Part shown: piece after piece, positions 20,601-32,130 of the stretch
Numbering within the stretch: position 1 is the first letter of the stretch
Layout of the letters: the number at the start of each line of letters is the position of its first letter
Origin: Hofstenia miamia
Taxonomy: Eukaryota; Xenacoelomorpha; Acoela; Hofsteniidae
Length of the DNA: 64,000 bases
Assembly: GCA_900660155.1 (NCBI GenBank)
Contig: CABFPE010000036.1
Location: 1,382,030 to 1,446,029, forward strand
Reading direction: 5' to 3'
Notes under the pieces: model-generated
Told to the model about the DNA's origin: nothing
The model's database searches: none
What the model saw: the letters and a program-made list of their open reading frames with translations, nothing else
Program-made: the position numbers and the translations under genes

Positions 20601-23600
20601 CAAATCAAATATTTAAAATGTTGTTAAGATAATAAATGCAATATTTTTGCTAGACACAATTCAGAGAAATTTTGACCTGACATTGACCACACACTGGTTT
20701 CTTGCATTTTTCCCGCATTTTGTGATAGTCCTATTTTTGGAACATTTCACTTTGATCAGGCAGTTGACTCGTTTTGGTAAGGGTTCTTCATCATTATCGT
20801 CGTCAGAGCAATGTCTTCTCTTGCGACTCAAGGCATTTTCTTCCACCAGCTCATTTGACATTTTTTGTATAAACTTCCTACGACTGATAGTTGAATTCAA
20901 TTGCTTTTTATATAGAATCCATGAATTTATGTCAGCGATATCCAGTAAATTGAAAAACAGTGCTAAAGTCCAGCGTCTTTTACCCGATTTAGTAGTAGCA
21001 TCAACCCCATGATACAACATGTCCAGTAAACCCAGGATCAATTATTAATCTAAATGCATCCAACACCGACTGTATTGTCCTACAATAAGGTGTTACTCCG
21101 CTTCTGGCCCTGAATACATTTTGTGCTGGCTAACTACCTGCATGATTTGTATCTTCTATTTGTCTCTATTTCGTACCATCACGACCTTTATACTCATCAT
21201 TATCTGCAGCAGGGACTGTGATCTCATCGTGCTCTGACTCTGAATCAGATGATAAGGACTCGTTTTATTGATTCTCAGTATCACGATCGGCAGAAGAAGA
21301 AGTACCGTTAGAATCAGTATCTGGTTTACTCATATCCTCGTAAATATAATTGATAATGCTCGTCTACCTGCTAAACATCGACTCACTTTGCATATCCTTG
21401 TCTCAATCAAATATAAAAGTCAAATATAAGCGTGCAATTTGCAAATACAAATATGTACGTAAATTAACAATGTGATCGAATATATATTTACATGATCTGA
21501 GTATGCAAATTAAAATGGTGAGTTTCTTAATATAGTAACATGACGCTTAAAAATCATTTCATGCCATATATATTCGATATACTATTTCTACTTTGATCAA
21601 TATATAAGAAAGACAAGAGAAAAAACTTTTACGTCAATTGACGTATTCAGGGCTTCGAATATATTTTTTCATCAGGGTTTCTAGTGTTAAATTATACCGT
21701 TTCCGACAACTCTAGCTGTTTTTATTTAGGATCTTATGTTGATAGAAGTTTATTCACAAAAATAGAATCCACTACACTAAACAAGGTTATGCAACGCTTG
21801 CACGCTCCATCAAATTCTTTTTTAACACGCCGCCGGACCTACACCGCCAGCTCGAAATCTTTTATTTTACCGTTTCCTCATCAACACCGGTTCTCAAACG
21901 CACGCCAACTATTTTTACAAACGTCGCCCAACCCCTTTAAACAATCCCCGCCAAAACATGCCTTACTTTCACCGCCAATAAACATGCGACGAAGTTATGC
22001 CGACAACCACTCAACACCACCGCCGTTATCACCCGCCGAGGTTCAGAGGATTAGAAACTTTCTTAGACTTTTCTAATGATGGTAAATTTTATTTTTATAT
22101 TTTTGACTTTCATTGGGTTATGGCGATTTTTCACCTAATTTATGCTATCGCTAATAACTCACTTTCGTTCATATATTTAATTCTAATTATTCTTAACTCA
22201 AAATTCAATATTACCTGCGTTAGAGAAACCTTACCTATATATAAACATAGTTTAAGAAACAGCATGAATACATGCAAGATATTTATTAAAAAATGTATTT
22301 TCATTAAAACAACAAAACATTCTTTATTCTACTTTCTAGTACTAACAATAATGTTACTTATATCCGGCATCGAGATTAATCCCGGGCCTTCCAAAGCCGA
22401 TAATATTTATGAATACTCAAAATTATCAAAGATAATGCATTCAACTAATTCTTTTAAATATATTCACATAAATTTTCAGAACCTCTCAGTAAAAAATTCG
22501 GAATTTAGACAATCATTTCTGAACTGAATTCAAACTTTATTCTGGGCATAACTGAAACCTGGTTTACAAATGATAATCACAATTCGTCCTGGTCAATCGA
22601 AACTCTAAATTTAAAATATTTAGAAAGGACAGAAATCCAACTTTTCATTTTAATAAGACAAAAGGAGGTGGTGTCATGTTTTAAATACCTAAAATACTCA
22701 AACCTAAACTTGGGAAAGATATAGCTAAAGATTCAATTTATGAAAGTTTTGGGTTTAAATTCGAAACCCAGACAAAAATTTTAATAGTCAATTATTAAAT
22801 ACCTTTTATTGTTCAAATAAAACTTATATAAATAATTTTTTCTTACAAATGGAAGATGAATTTTCTACTGCTCTGATTTATAACACGAATATAAAGGTAA
22901 TGGGAGACTGGAACGTAAATCTTCTAAACAATAAGGAAAAAAGTAAGCTTGGCAATTTTCTCAATACTTTCAATATTTCACTAATAAATATAAAAATTTC
23001 TTCTAGAACTTCTGATAATAGAAAAACGCTTATTGACTATTTCATGATATTAGAAATTGCTTCGTCTTAGAATTATTTTTGTTTTGAATTTCCATACTCA
23101 GATCCCTGCCTTATAGCTACTTATTCGAATATTCTAAAAGTTTGTAAACCCTCTAAATCTTGGATAAAAATACGAGAAAAACAACAGAAAATGTCGAAAA
23201 ACTTCGACAGTATTTAAAAATCGAAAACTGGAATCCCATATATTCATCTTTTACACCTAATGAAATGCTATCACATTTTACAAAAACTTTACTTTTCTAT
23301 TTGGATACATGCTGCCCAGAAAAATATAAAATATATTCTTTCATCCGAATATTCCAAAAAACTCAAAATAATGTTTTAAAGCCATGGATTGATTCTAAAT
23401 GCATCGATTTAATCGAAATAAAGAAACAGAAATGGAAAAAATACTTAAATTCCCAAACACTGGAAAATCGTTATGCTTATAAATCTCTACGAAATTTATG
23501 TAATATTGCTATAAGGAAAACAAGTAATAATTATTCCCGTTTTCAGTATCAAAGTCTTTCTTCCCAAAAAAATAAGTGGGAATTTGCTAACAATTTGCTA

Positions 23601-26600
23601 AATAGAAAAACCATGCGAACCGAAGAAATAGAAAGAATATACTATAAAGATAAATCCATTACAAATAGAAGGAAATCTGTCATGCTTTCAATGAAGTTTT
23701 CCTAAATTTAGGAAACTACAACGGTATGAATGTAATTTTTTGCCTTAATAAATCCAAAGGAACTCCAACCTCTTTCTCTTTCAAAGTAACAGTAAATAAT
23801 CATAGCTTTACTAAGAATAATGAATATAGAAAAATTTCAAAATTATTTCTACATCCGCAATGTTACATTCATATAAATGTCTTAACGACGTTCTTCAAAA
23901 TAGTTAACAATACTTTCCCATATTACAAAAATGACTTTCTTGCTGCAAAATTAGTCAATAAACAAAATAAAAGAACACACATAATTGAACCTATTAGGTA
24001 TAAAAAGCGAATAATGAAAAAATCATTTCTAAACACAGCTATAAATATGTGGAATGAATTACCAAAATTTATTAAACAAGTAGATTAAAAAACTTTAAAA
24101 TGGATATTAAAAAATATTTTTGCACTTATAATATAAAAAAACTGAAATCCTGATTACTCTGTTAATAGAAACTAGCAATCGTCATAGCCCAATTTAACCA
24201 CTTTTTATTTGTAAATATTCCTTGTTTTCTTTTTTTGTTTAGTATTGTATTACATTCTTGACGCTTTCAGAATTTGTTATCAGTATTTCTATTTATTGAT
24301 AAAACAATTTCTGAATACACAGATTTTTCTTTTTCTTCTACTACTCACCTATTTCTTCCTTTCATCTCCTCTCTACTACCTGATTTGAATGTATTTGTTT
24401 GAGTATATATAATTTAAGACCAATGAAATTTTGTATCTATAAGCCTAAAACCAATGTAAGTAACGATTTGTATATTTAAGACTGATGTAAATGTTGATTT
24501 TTAAATTTAACTACCAATAAATACGTTAAGAAAAAAAATATTTCAATAAATATTTTTCACTTATTGTTCTTGATGTGTACATCTTATTCTATAATTAGTC
24601 AGATAAGTGATAGTTTTTCCTACATTCATGCTTTTTAAATATCTAAATATTGTATTTTTCCAAATTTTGGGCTATTGTCAAATTTGTTCCATAGGGATAT
24701 TGAATAATTTAAGTCTTCATTAATTTTCTATTGTACTTAGCTTTTCCAAATGTAATTGTTCTTAGATTTAGACGATGAATATTCAATTTTCTTTTCCAAA
24801 ATATCGATAAACATTATTATTTTGAAAAGGTTTTAAGGATTTTAGATTATATTTACACATTATTTCTTTTTGATTTTGTTTTTCTTAATGTTGATACTGG
24901 AAAATTTAAAAGAAAAGTAATTTTGTGGATATAATAATTTTAATTGTTTGAATTTCAGTTGCTTAGAACTCAAACGCACTTAAATACAATAAAAATAGGT
25001 GTATTCTAATTAGAAAAATTTGGTATAAGAAAAAACGGAGAAGATTTTAATGATCTTAAGTCTTTTCTAAATTGCTCTCTTTTGAATACAAATTATGTAG
25101 ATTCTCTTATAATATGCGGCTTATATATTAATTTTCATTATACCTAAATGTTTAATATTAGTGCACATAAGTTTACCCAAACTGTAAGTATTGTGTAGTT
25201 TTTTACTCTGTTGTGTTGTGTCGTATGACACAACAATCATTTGCTGTTGTATTGTGTTGGTTCTTGTGTGAAAATACTCGCACAACGGCAAGACTGAAAA
25301 TTGATTATAAAATTTTTTCAAAATTGTGCTGAATGTTACTTATTGTAGAATATATATTTGGAAAATTTAATCTCTTAAGCGTTGCGTTTTCCACATTTAT
25401 CCATGATTACCTAAAATAGGCTTATATCCTCAAATGATGGTGCAGAAGACTTGGAAATGCTTGGAAGCCTTTAAAATAAATATTCGTTCCATCTTCGTGA
25501 CCCTTAACTGATTGATAACTAGTATTGTTCATTTTTTATTAGTTTAGCATTATTACCAAACTAAGTTCAATAGCCGTTCCAAAATTTGACTTACATTACA
25601 TCTACATTGAGCTTTGAACTACAATTAATCCTAAAGCATTAATTTTCCCTTTACTTGCTCTACAACGTTTAAATTTGAATGGGAATTATCTATTAAGAGA
25701 ATGAAAGACAGCAGCTATCAGAGGTGGAAACAACCTAAGTTTAACTATAGATTAAGTTGTGAAAACAAAAAATAGTGCAGGTTCAAGTAGCTAATAACTC
25801 CTTGAATGCTTGGTAAAATCAAGTAATTAAAAATTAATTGCATGTCTAAATTCCTGGAATTTCTTACCAACAACTTCCAAGTTTTCCAGCATTTTCCAGC
25901 AACTGGCCCTTGTGGTTAAAGAAACATGCAAATCGAACTTTCTCTTTGACGTCTTTCTAAAAACTTTTTATTAAAATTTTCAAAATTGTTGAATATATTC
26001 ATTATGTGAAACTATGTGAATGTGCGCATGTAAGCTATTGATACAAGATAAAAGTAGTGATTTATACCCTCAAAGAAGTGGGGGAATTGAATGGAATACT
26101 ACGCTTTAAAGGGAGGAAAATAACTTTACATTGCTTTAAATTGTATGTAATATGAGCAGTCCAAGTAAGATCATGCGAAACCATTGCACCCAAACCCTTA
26201 ACTAATGATGACGCATCAAGTGGAAAGTCCAGAGATAAGCTTTCAGTAGAAGAAGGAATGTCAAGCAACTTAAATTTTGAATGGCTAAAGGTCATGCTAT
26301 GAGATTCAGCCCAAGAGAGTAGTTGTAAGTAATCAGACTTAAAATTACTTTGAGTGCTGGATAAAAGTTTGACAAAGAATATTATATAGAACTTTATCAA
26401 AAGCATTTGAAAAGTCCAGAAATTGAGATTTTTATGAGCATCAAAAGCGAAGTAAATAAGTATTTGAGTAACAGTACTACGTTTTTTCACAAGACCATGT
26501 TGTTTTGTTAAACGCTGGTAGATTGCCGGATATAAAAATTTTGTTTATTACAGGATTTATGCAAGTGGCGATCGTAGGCTAACCTTCAATACGAACTATA

Positions 26601-29551
26601 AGCATTGTAATGAATACAATATCGAAATAGGTTCAAAATTGAGTGGAGAGCTCAGAGACAAACTTGTCTAAAAAAACTAGGAAAATTGTATGGACCACAA
26701 CCGCTGGATGGAGAGGACTTTAGGTTCTTATAAACATCATCAAGTTGAATTTCCAAATGATTGTGATTGAATAATTCAAATTTTAGCTCTATTTGAGGAG
26801 TTTCTGTTGTGCAAAGAAAAAATTTTTGCAACATATTTACCAGAGGTATATAGTGCTATTTGTTGATAATTGCATTAGTTGCGAAGTCAGCAGGCTAGAC
26901 AAAAGTAGGTTTATCTAAGAAGGCTAGTTATACCCCTTTTATCTGCTCAGCCCTATGCTGAACTACTTAAATCTGTTAGTACAACCTATTTGAGGAATTT
27001 ACAAATCCGAACATGAATAAATGTTCAAGGGATCTAACATTAGTTTGTGCCCGTTTTGATTAGATGGGTACAAATGTGAAATCTATCAAAGTAAAGCTCG
27101 TATATTTCATTAAAAACTTTTTAATGGAGGTAAAAATTCAGGAGACAATAGTGAGACTGATTACATGCTATAAATTAATGTCAAAGTCAAGTTCTTATTA
27201 TTAGATTTGTTCCTCAAAATCTAAATTTTGTAGCCCTCAAAAGTTTCGAGACTGTGAAATTTGCAAATTAATGTAGGTGAAAAGTCAACATAAAGAAAGA
27301 AGAATATAAAATAAATAAAGTATTTACTTGTAAATTCCTAATTGTGGAAAATCTTAAGTAAAACAGTAAAATTTTATTCAGCGGTTGAAAATAAGTTAAG
27401 ATAAATATTATAGAAAGTTGCACAATGGTCGATTTTTTCAAGCTGGGTTAGTCGTTAGTATGTACTTGTTAGCCGCGACACCGATAAACGAAAAAATAGC
27501 TGGTTTTGGCCGGCACATGTATACACAATTTTTCTCAATATATTTGCTAACAGATATTGCAAAAGCTTTAATCTTAAAGATTTAATTTCACTGTAATGTA
27601 TTTATGGCTAAAATTTGAAATGCCGTTAGATTTAATAAAAACATAAGTTAAAATTATTGATAAAAAGTTTATTAAAGTATTTATGTTTGCAAAATGCGAC
27701 AGGAAGAATACATTTCTGGCGGATAAAAACTTTGTAATTTGCTAAAACTCAGGCAGTTGGTCTGGCCGAGTATATGTGCAACTCTGATGTCACACTAGAA
27801 CTGCCAAATGAGTCAAAATAGACTCAAATCAAAATTTTGTTTACTTGCGCATGCATTCATTAAACACAACAGAAGGTATAGGCACCACCAAATATACTGA
27901 TATAATCCATTTGAATGTGCATGGGTATTTTTTCATTCTTTTACTTAATGTCCTACTTTGAAATGCTGCACGAAAAAAAAAACTTAAGGAGTAATGGCAT
28001 TTCTAGAGTTGAGTAACTATTGAAAGAAGATTTCTTCATTTTTATTGTCCGCATGACATCAAATTAATATCAAGGTGTTCAGCTTCAAAGCTGGAACCGG
28101 GCCCGAGCTTAGAATTATTGGAAAGCACCCACGCCGGGCCCAGGGCTGAAAAATTTAACACTCGGGCCGAAATTTATCATGTTTGAAATTAAGTGTATGT
28201 TCATTAATTGAATAAGATGATAAGTTGAATTCAATTCATCAATTCATGTGAAGGCTTATTAGAATAATAACTTGAATAAACATAAATAGTACTTACAAGA
28301 GTAAATATGTAGATGAAGTGAGATCTCAAATGAAATATGATAATAATGCACGTTGAATACATGTACATGTAGAACATTCAAGAAAAATGTATTAAACGAT
28401 AAATCTTGTCACCCGGGCCTGATTTTTTCGTGTTTATGCAGGCCGGGCAGAAAAAAACCGGTCCGGTTCCAACTCTAGTCAGCTAATCATTTACTATCGC
28501 CCTGCCAAATTTTAGCGTTATTGTCGTCTTGGAATAAATTTTTTAAAATTATGTTCACTGAAATCATTTTGCTGCTCTAAAAATGCGAAAAAATCCTGTC
28601 TAGATAGTTTTGAGACAATTTACTGCTTATTATTGTTAGTTAAAGTTCATAGAAGTTTCTGTTACATTTCATTGATTGACTATATTCATTGTTGTTCTTA
28701 ATAGATTAAATTCCAAAAAACATGTAATTGAAAACTTACGCACTATAAATGCTTTCTCTTGGATTTCTGACAATGTGCAATATTTTTAAATTGCGTATAT
28801 GGGATATTAAATCGTTAATGATTTCAGCATTCTGGATTCTTGATTCCTTAATCATCACTCCAGAAAAATGGGAACAAAAACTGTGTAATCTTCTAAAATT
28901 GTAACCATGAGTATCAAAAAACTCTTTTAAGGCATCACTTGAATTTGCCAAGGATTGAATTTCGTCCGCATGTCTCTTCACAATAGAAGGCCTAACATAA
29001 GCAAATGGCTTTCGTTCTAAGTAATCTAGATACGGAGTATATATGAAACTGCAGTCATACCACTGGCTAAGTATATCATAAACTTTTGGAAATGGCAGTA
29101 AATTTATATATTTTTGTCTAGAAAAGCTAACGCGTCCATGATGCATGATGTGGAAAAGGTTTAAAGGCTCATACATGTAAAACAGTTTTGAAGTGGATTG
29201 CAATAAGTCTCCAACAAAAGAGCCACCAGATTTTTCATTTGAATATATAAGAATTTTCAATCTTCCACTATCACTTTCTTCTTTAACGTCAACTTTTTTA
29301 GTGTGCGCAGATGTAGGGGTTGAGGGGAAATTCTTCATTTGAAGCTTGGAAATATTGAGTTCCGGCATAGCTGATATTTTATCAAAAGCTATTATTATTT
29401 CCTCTTGCTCAATCAATGTAAATTCATCCCTGTTGTGAGTAAATTTGATGTGAAGCTTAAACAAGAGGAGTCTGGGTAAAATCTTTAACGAAATCAACAC
29501 TATAAGAACAATATTTGCAAACATAATTACATGGTTTGCTTTGAATCGCAT
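17653..29551 (-). CDS. Carbohydrate sulfotransferase (CHST family), first and last exons recognised
   Basis: A Golgi type II membrane enzyme that would transfer sulfate from PAPS to glycans. The first exon (29551 to 28740) starts MRFKANHV with a membrane anchor at about residues 8-32 (ANIVLIVLISLKILPRLLL). It holds the 5'-phosphosulfate loop SNEKSGGSFVGDLL, then MYEPL, and the 3'-phosphate motif LHIVRNPRES. It ends at a clean donor, GTAAGT. The last exon (17999 to 17653) follows an acceptor (tttttag) and has LLKIEDLIHNPIKYSKKL and WISQHVD, the conserved C-terminal block, then TAG. The exon phases do not fit each other (2 against 1), so at least one middle exon remains unfound in the 10.7-kb interval, which is filled with LINE, piggyBac and hAT sequence. 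I cannot tell which CHST it is. Two separate decayed genes is the alternative. Confidence 0.8.
18725..19485 (+). pseudogene. RT-like retroelement remnant, C-terminal half
   Basis: Broken plus-strand frames show a conserved order of blocks: LEILSSPIGDSKYC, LRQCGGFCRLSHIIRCWPP (18862-18925), FDDSVMKYFEEYT, GMGLRSLIRHSPAH, then FRLETDEVQLLVK and CPDKALNALGHHAWLGG (19390-19450). I know this block order from RT-like proteins of mobile elements seen in several invertebrates and fish, with a Cys/His-rich tail CPLCPDKALDPLGHHA. The clade is not clear to me. Stops and frame slips near 19095 and 19310 show decay. Confidence 0.6.
20294..21686 (-). mobile_element. Internally deleted piggyBac element, TTAA target sites
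   Basis: TTAA at 20290-20293 and 21687-21690 flank perfect inverted ends starting CACTAGAAACCCTGAT. Subterminal palindromes ACGTCAATTGACGT lie at 20311-20324 and 21631-21644. A second, internal copy of the end (CTAGAAACCCTG plus an altered palindrome) is at about 20474-20505. The transposase gene is on the minus strand and lacks its catalytic core. Confidence 0.95.
20661..21332 (-). pseudogene. piggyBac transposase, core deleted
   Basis: From 21332 down: MSKPDTDSNGTSSSADRDTE and an acidic serine-rich leader typical of piggyBac transposases, with two stops. Then RSGVTPYCRTIQSVLDAFRL resembles the start of the catalytic domain. After a frame change and a large deletion the C-terminal part follows (21041-20661): RRWTLALFFNLLDIADINSW and a basic region. 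Last comes a Cys-rich tail (CSKNRTITKCGKNARNQC), a shortened form of the DNA-binding cysteine domain. The DDD core is absent, so it could move only in trans. Confidence 0.85.
22117..23070 (+). pseudogene. LINE ORF2 N-terminus: 2A-like leader and endonuclease remnants
   Basis: A hydrophobic stretch (HSLFYFLVLTIMLLI) precedes a 2A-like motif GIEINPGP (22366-22389). Then come endonuclease landmarks in shifting frames: FKYIHINFQNLS near 22460, LGITETWF near 22545, IKVMGDWNVNLL near 22895 and TLIDYFMI near 23030. These correspond to the N/E/D boxes of the apurinic-type endonuclease. Frameshifts at about 22525 and 22680-22850 break it. Confidence 0.75.
22366..22389 (+). other. 2A-like peptide motif in the LINE ORF
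   Basis: The residues GIEINPGP match the ribosome-skipping signature D(V/I)ExNPGP except that the leading Asp is Gly. It follows a hydrophobic segment, as in 2A or signal-type sequences described at the start of some non-LTR retrotransposon ORFs. The missing Asp suggests weak or no skipping. Confidence 0.6.
23160..24088 (+). pseudogene. LINE ORF2 linker and C-terminus, RT core deleted
   Basis: 23160-23705 encodes the charged linker between endonuclease and RT (LKPWIDSKCIDLIEIKKQKW, NKWEFANNLLNRK). The frame shifts near 23705. 23726-24088 jumps straight to the C-terminus (NEYRKISKLFLHPQCYIHIN, NTAINMWNELPKFIKQ). All RT catalytic boxes are absent. The C-terminal part is nearly identical to the copy at 12.7-12.9 kb. 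Confidence 0.85.
24541..26060. other. 1.5 kb of intron sequence with no recognisable feature
   Basis: Lies inside the sulfotransferase interval. I see no convincing coding stretch; the 66-residue minus frame at 25121-25321 has no family features. A missing sulfotransferase exon could hide here but I could not find one. Confidence 0.4.
26062..26880 (-). pseudogene. LINE RT fragment (CR1/L2-like)
   Basis: From 26830 down: the RT opening LKSSPSSGCGPYNFPSFF, then GLVKKRSTVTQIL and a degraded box A (YFAFDAHKNLN). After a deletion of boxes B and C come thumb residues WAESHSMTFSHSKFKLL and VKGLGAMVSHDLTWTAHI. Several frame breaks. It is a different family from the SGNH LINE. Confidence 0.75.
26881..28085. 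other. 1.2 kb of intron sequence with no recognisable feature
   Basis: Nothing identified on either strand. It lies within the sulfotransferase interval. Confidence 0.4.
28086..28477. mobile_element. hAT-like MITE (392 bp)
   Basis: The left end CAAAGCTGGAACCGGGCC pairs with the right end, whose reverse complement is TAGAGTTGGAACCGGACC. The flanking octamers ttcagctt and gtcagcta agree at six of eight bases. The interior is rich in GGGCCCG-type blocks. It sits 260 bases downstream of the first sulfotransferase exon, within the intron. Confidence 0.7.
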
Positions 29552-31370
29552 TTCAACAATAATGTACTCAAAGAAGATTGCAGTGTTCCATCTGTTGAAA
29601 ACTCATTTGATTAAATATTATAGTGAGAACAGATTGTAAAAATGTACTCACATTTGTCATAAAAATTTCTTATTCAAATATGGGTGTAATGAGTAACGAT
29701 TTCTTCCTGCAAATCATTGTCTAAATCTATTCGAAATTTGTTCGCCTGTCTAATACAAATTGAGAACTGTAAATGATTTTTTTAGGAAAACTAAGAATAC
29801 TTTCAAGAATTCTTACATATTAGCGTTGTTTCATCAGGTTATAATTAACTGCAGTAACATTTTTACAAAACCAACTCTTATTTAAAATACGCAAAGTTCT
29901 TTATTAATTTGAAATTCAAAACGCATTGCTTAATTATTTTTTATATCTTGATAATATATATATATATAATTAGAAAATAATTGATAACCTGTGAAGATTA
30001 GTTTTATGTATTAGCAAGCGTACGTACAGTTAGCTTCGGTTTTTTAGTAAAGTAATGTTTGATTGATAATTAATAGAGGTGGAAGGTTCGAAGACCTCGC
30101 ACTTTCAGAGAGATTCGTTCCATATCACCTTCACACGAGTTGTCCTCAAGAAAATGGTTGGAAATTTCAAAAATAACACACATCTACTTTTTCCAAACAG
30201 TGCACGTAAATTGACCCAAATGCAGTGAATGCAAGATATTTTTTAAACAGTGTGTTGAAAAAAAATATATTTTAAATTTTTCAATTTAAGTGCACAGATT
30301 ATTTTATAAGTCTCTAACATGTCCAACTTAGGTCTAGCAATCGCAAAAATTAAAAAATGTTTTTTGGCAAAGATCAAAAAATAAAGCGAATTGGCATTAA
30401 TGAACTTTGGCCTTCAACCTGAATTTTCTGTCCAAGTCCATCTATGCCTTAAATATATAAATACACGGTTGGTTTTAACTTTGAATGAGAAAAATTTCTT
30501 AAGTTATGAAGAGATATTGATGTTTCCCTAACGTCAATGTAAGCATTTTCTAAATTTTCTCTGAAAATAATGCCATATTAAACAATTTTATGCATGCATA
30601 TTTCTATACTCTTTAAATGATGATCCTCAAGCCACCTCCCTCTGTACACTTACCTCTGATCAGATCATTGTTACACACTTTCCTAATTCAAGCTCCACCC
30701 GGACTCTCTATTTTTGTTCTCCAATATTTCCGCTTGTTTCTGCAGCATCTTCCCTGAAATAGCTTACATTTCATGTCATTCATTTACCATTAGGTGACGT
30801 ACTACTCTACTGTTCATCTTCAACGTATGCCCTATGTCGGCCTCCTTTGGCCTTTCCGTGATTGGGAATAAGCTAACTACAAACAGTAATGGTGCCAATC
30901 TATCTGTCTGTGACTTTCCTTTCGCTCTCCGATCAAGGAAAACCTCTTCGAAATAATATACACAGGCCATACTAATTTAACCCTTATTATCCCAGTGGAA
31001 CCCTAAACACATTGTCAAAAATTTTTTCCCAAATCTATTATGAAATTCGAATATGATCACATTTATGGGTAAATGTGCTCCCTTGTTGTAGAGAAAATTT
31101 GTTGATGTTGGAAGCAATGGAATAGGCGTCTGATTTTATCGAAAGCCTATTTAATTTAAATTATCACTGCAAAAATTATCTCCATTGGAACGCGAAGTTA
31201 AAAAGAAAATACTTTATAAGCGCTATGAATTGATTAAATCAGGAGTGGATAGGAGTGAACTAAAAATTCGTAACCTTCAACTCTTCCAAAATGGATCACT
31301 TGTAGTTATTGATTGACTCTATGACATATAGTCTATGCTAATAACTTATCACACATCATGACGTTTTTAT
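29552..31370. other. Upstream region of the sulfotransferase, no gene recognised
   Basis: Should contain the promoter and any 5' untranslated exon of the sulfotransferase, but I cannot point to either. There is a short TA run at about 29947-29967. The stretch 30620-31000 is less AT-rich, with open frames on both strands, none recognisable. Confidence 0.4.
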
Positions 31371-31374
31371 ACAG

Positions 31375-32130
31375 AAATATACAAAGTTTGATTCCATTAG
31401 ATAAAATAATTAAATTTTTGAATCAAGCAAATTTTTTATAATTCAATTATCTGTATAACACAAACTTGGCTTGATCATATCTTCCACGGTTCAATATTTC
31501 CTGATTCTCTATTTTCAATTGCATCAGAACGTAGCCTACGTTGGCTACGATCAGAAGCAATGCGATCATCCTCTTCTAAACATGGTGGTTGCATTATCCT
31601 TGTTAAAAATGATATAATTCTTACTCAATTAAAAGTCAATAATAATGTAAATTTTGGATGTGCAAATATTATTAACTTAAGCCCTGCTTTTCTTCTTATA
31701 ATCTGCATCTACATTCCTCTACATTCAAGCTATTATCATCATCAATGCCATGAAGGTTGTTCATATATTTCATCTTGCTCAGAGTCATATCGTGTTTTTA
31801 TAAGGTCCTTAAGCAATACAATTATAGAAGATAAAATATGCATTAATGGTGACTTCAACCTTACAAATCTTGATTTAGAAACTGGAATTTCTAGTAATGA
31901 TTATGAGCAAGAAATTATGGATCTACTACTAAATCAGAAGCTTTATCAAAAAGTTACTTTTCCTACTCACTCTCGATCTTGTTTTCATAAATGACAATTG
32001 CTTTGAAACAAAATTATTTACTCCTGCGTCTGACAATTTCTCTGATCATGGTATAATTAACATTGACTTCAATTTTAATTTTTTGCAGATCTTTCCTTTA
32101 ACACTAGAAGTACCATTACTACTTAAGATT
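31375..32130 (+). pseudogene. LINE endonuclease-domain fragment
   Basis: Starts near MTFLYRNIQSL (31370s) and continues after stops. From 31560 it reads GGCIILVKND, LLIICIYIPLHSSYY, KICINGDFNLTNLDLE, and VTFPTHSRS. A frame slip at about 31978 leads to LVFINDNC and NFSDHGIINIDF. These are the ordered boxes of the apurinic-type endonuclease, including GDFN and SDH. No RT follows. Confidence 0.85.

Larger units (their letters stand above)
19803..22076 (+). pseudogene. LINE ORF1 with SGNH-esterase-like domain, interrupted by piggyBac
   Basis: SGNH block I is EFLAIGSSMYRHLKAPG near 19940. Block III is KRILITIGRNDLM near 20080-20120, followed by SSAKVFLGEVAPFL. Frame slips occur near 20030 and 20225. 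After the piggyBac element the frame resumes at 21691 with YTVSDNSSCFYLGSYVDRSL and TLNKVMQRLHAP, where the SGNH Asp/His pair is expected. A basic proline-rich tail (SFLTRRRTYTAS to STPPPLSPAEVQRIRNFLRL) ends at 22076. Esterase domains in ORF1 are known for CR1-clade LINEs and are thought to aid membrane or RNA handling. Decayed by frameshifts. Confidence 0.7.
19620..24540 (+). mobile_element. CR1-group-like LINE with SGNH ORF1, split by a piggyBac element
   Basis: Plus-strand LINE running from an ORF1 with an SGNH-like domain (19803-22076, minus the piggyBac insert), through an endonuclease region (22400-23070), to a linker and RT C-terminus (23160-24088). The reverse transcriptase core is missing between about 23700 and 23760. 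ORF1 resumes in frame on the other side of the piggyBac target site, so the insertion came after the LINE. The ends are estimated: the 5' limit from similarity to 13415-13790, the 3' limit from the poly-A-like stretch near 24530. Confidence 0.8.

Noticed and set aside
26062-26490. Host gene for the 142-residue minus frame
   Set aside because: Residues such as GLGAMVSHDLTWTAHI are LINE RT thumb sequence, so it is a retroelement remnant.
30620-31000. Less AT-rich block with open frames on both strands
   Set aside because: Neither strand gives a recognisable protein and no splice sites or repeats support a gene; left as unexplained DNA.
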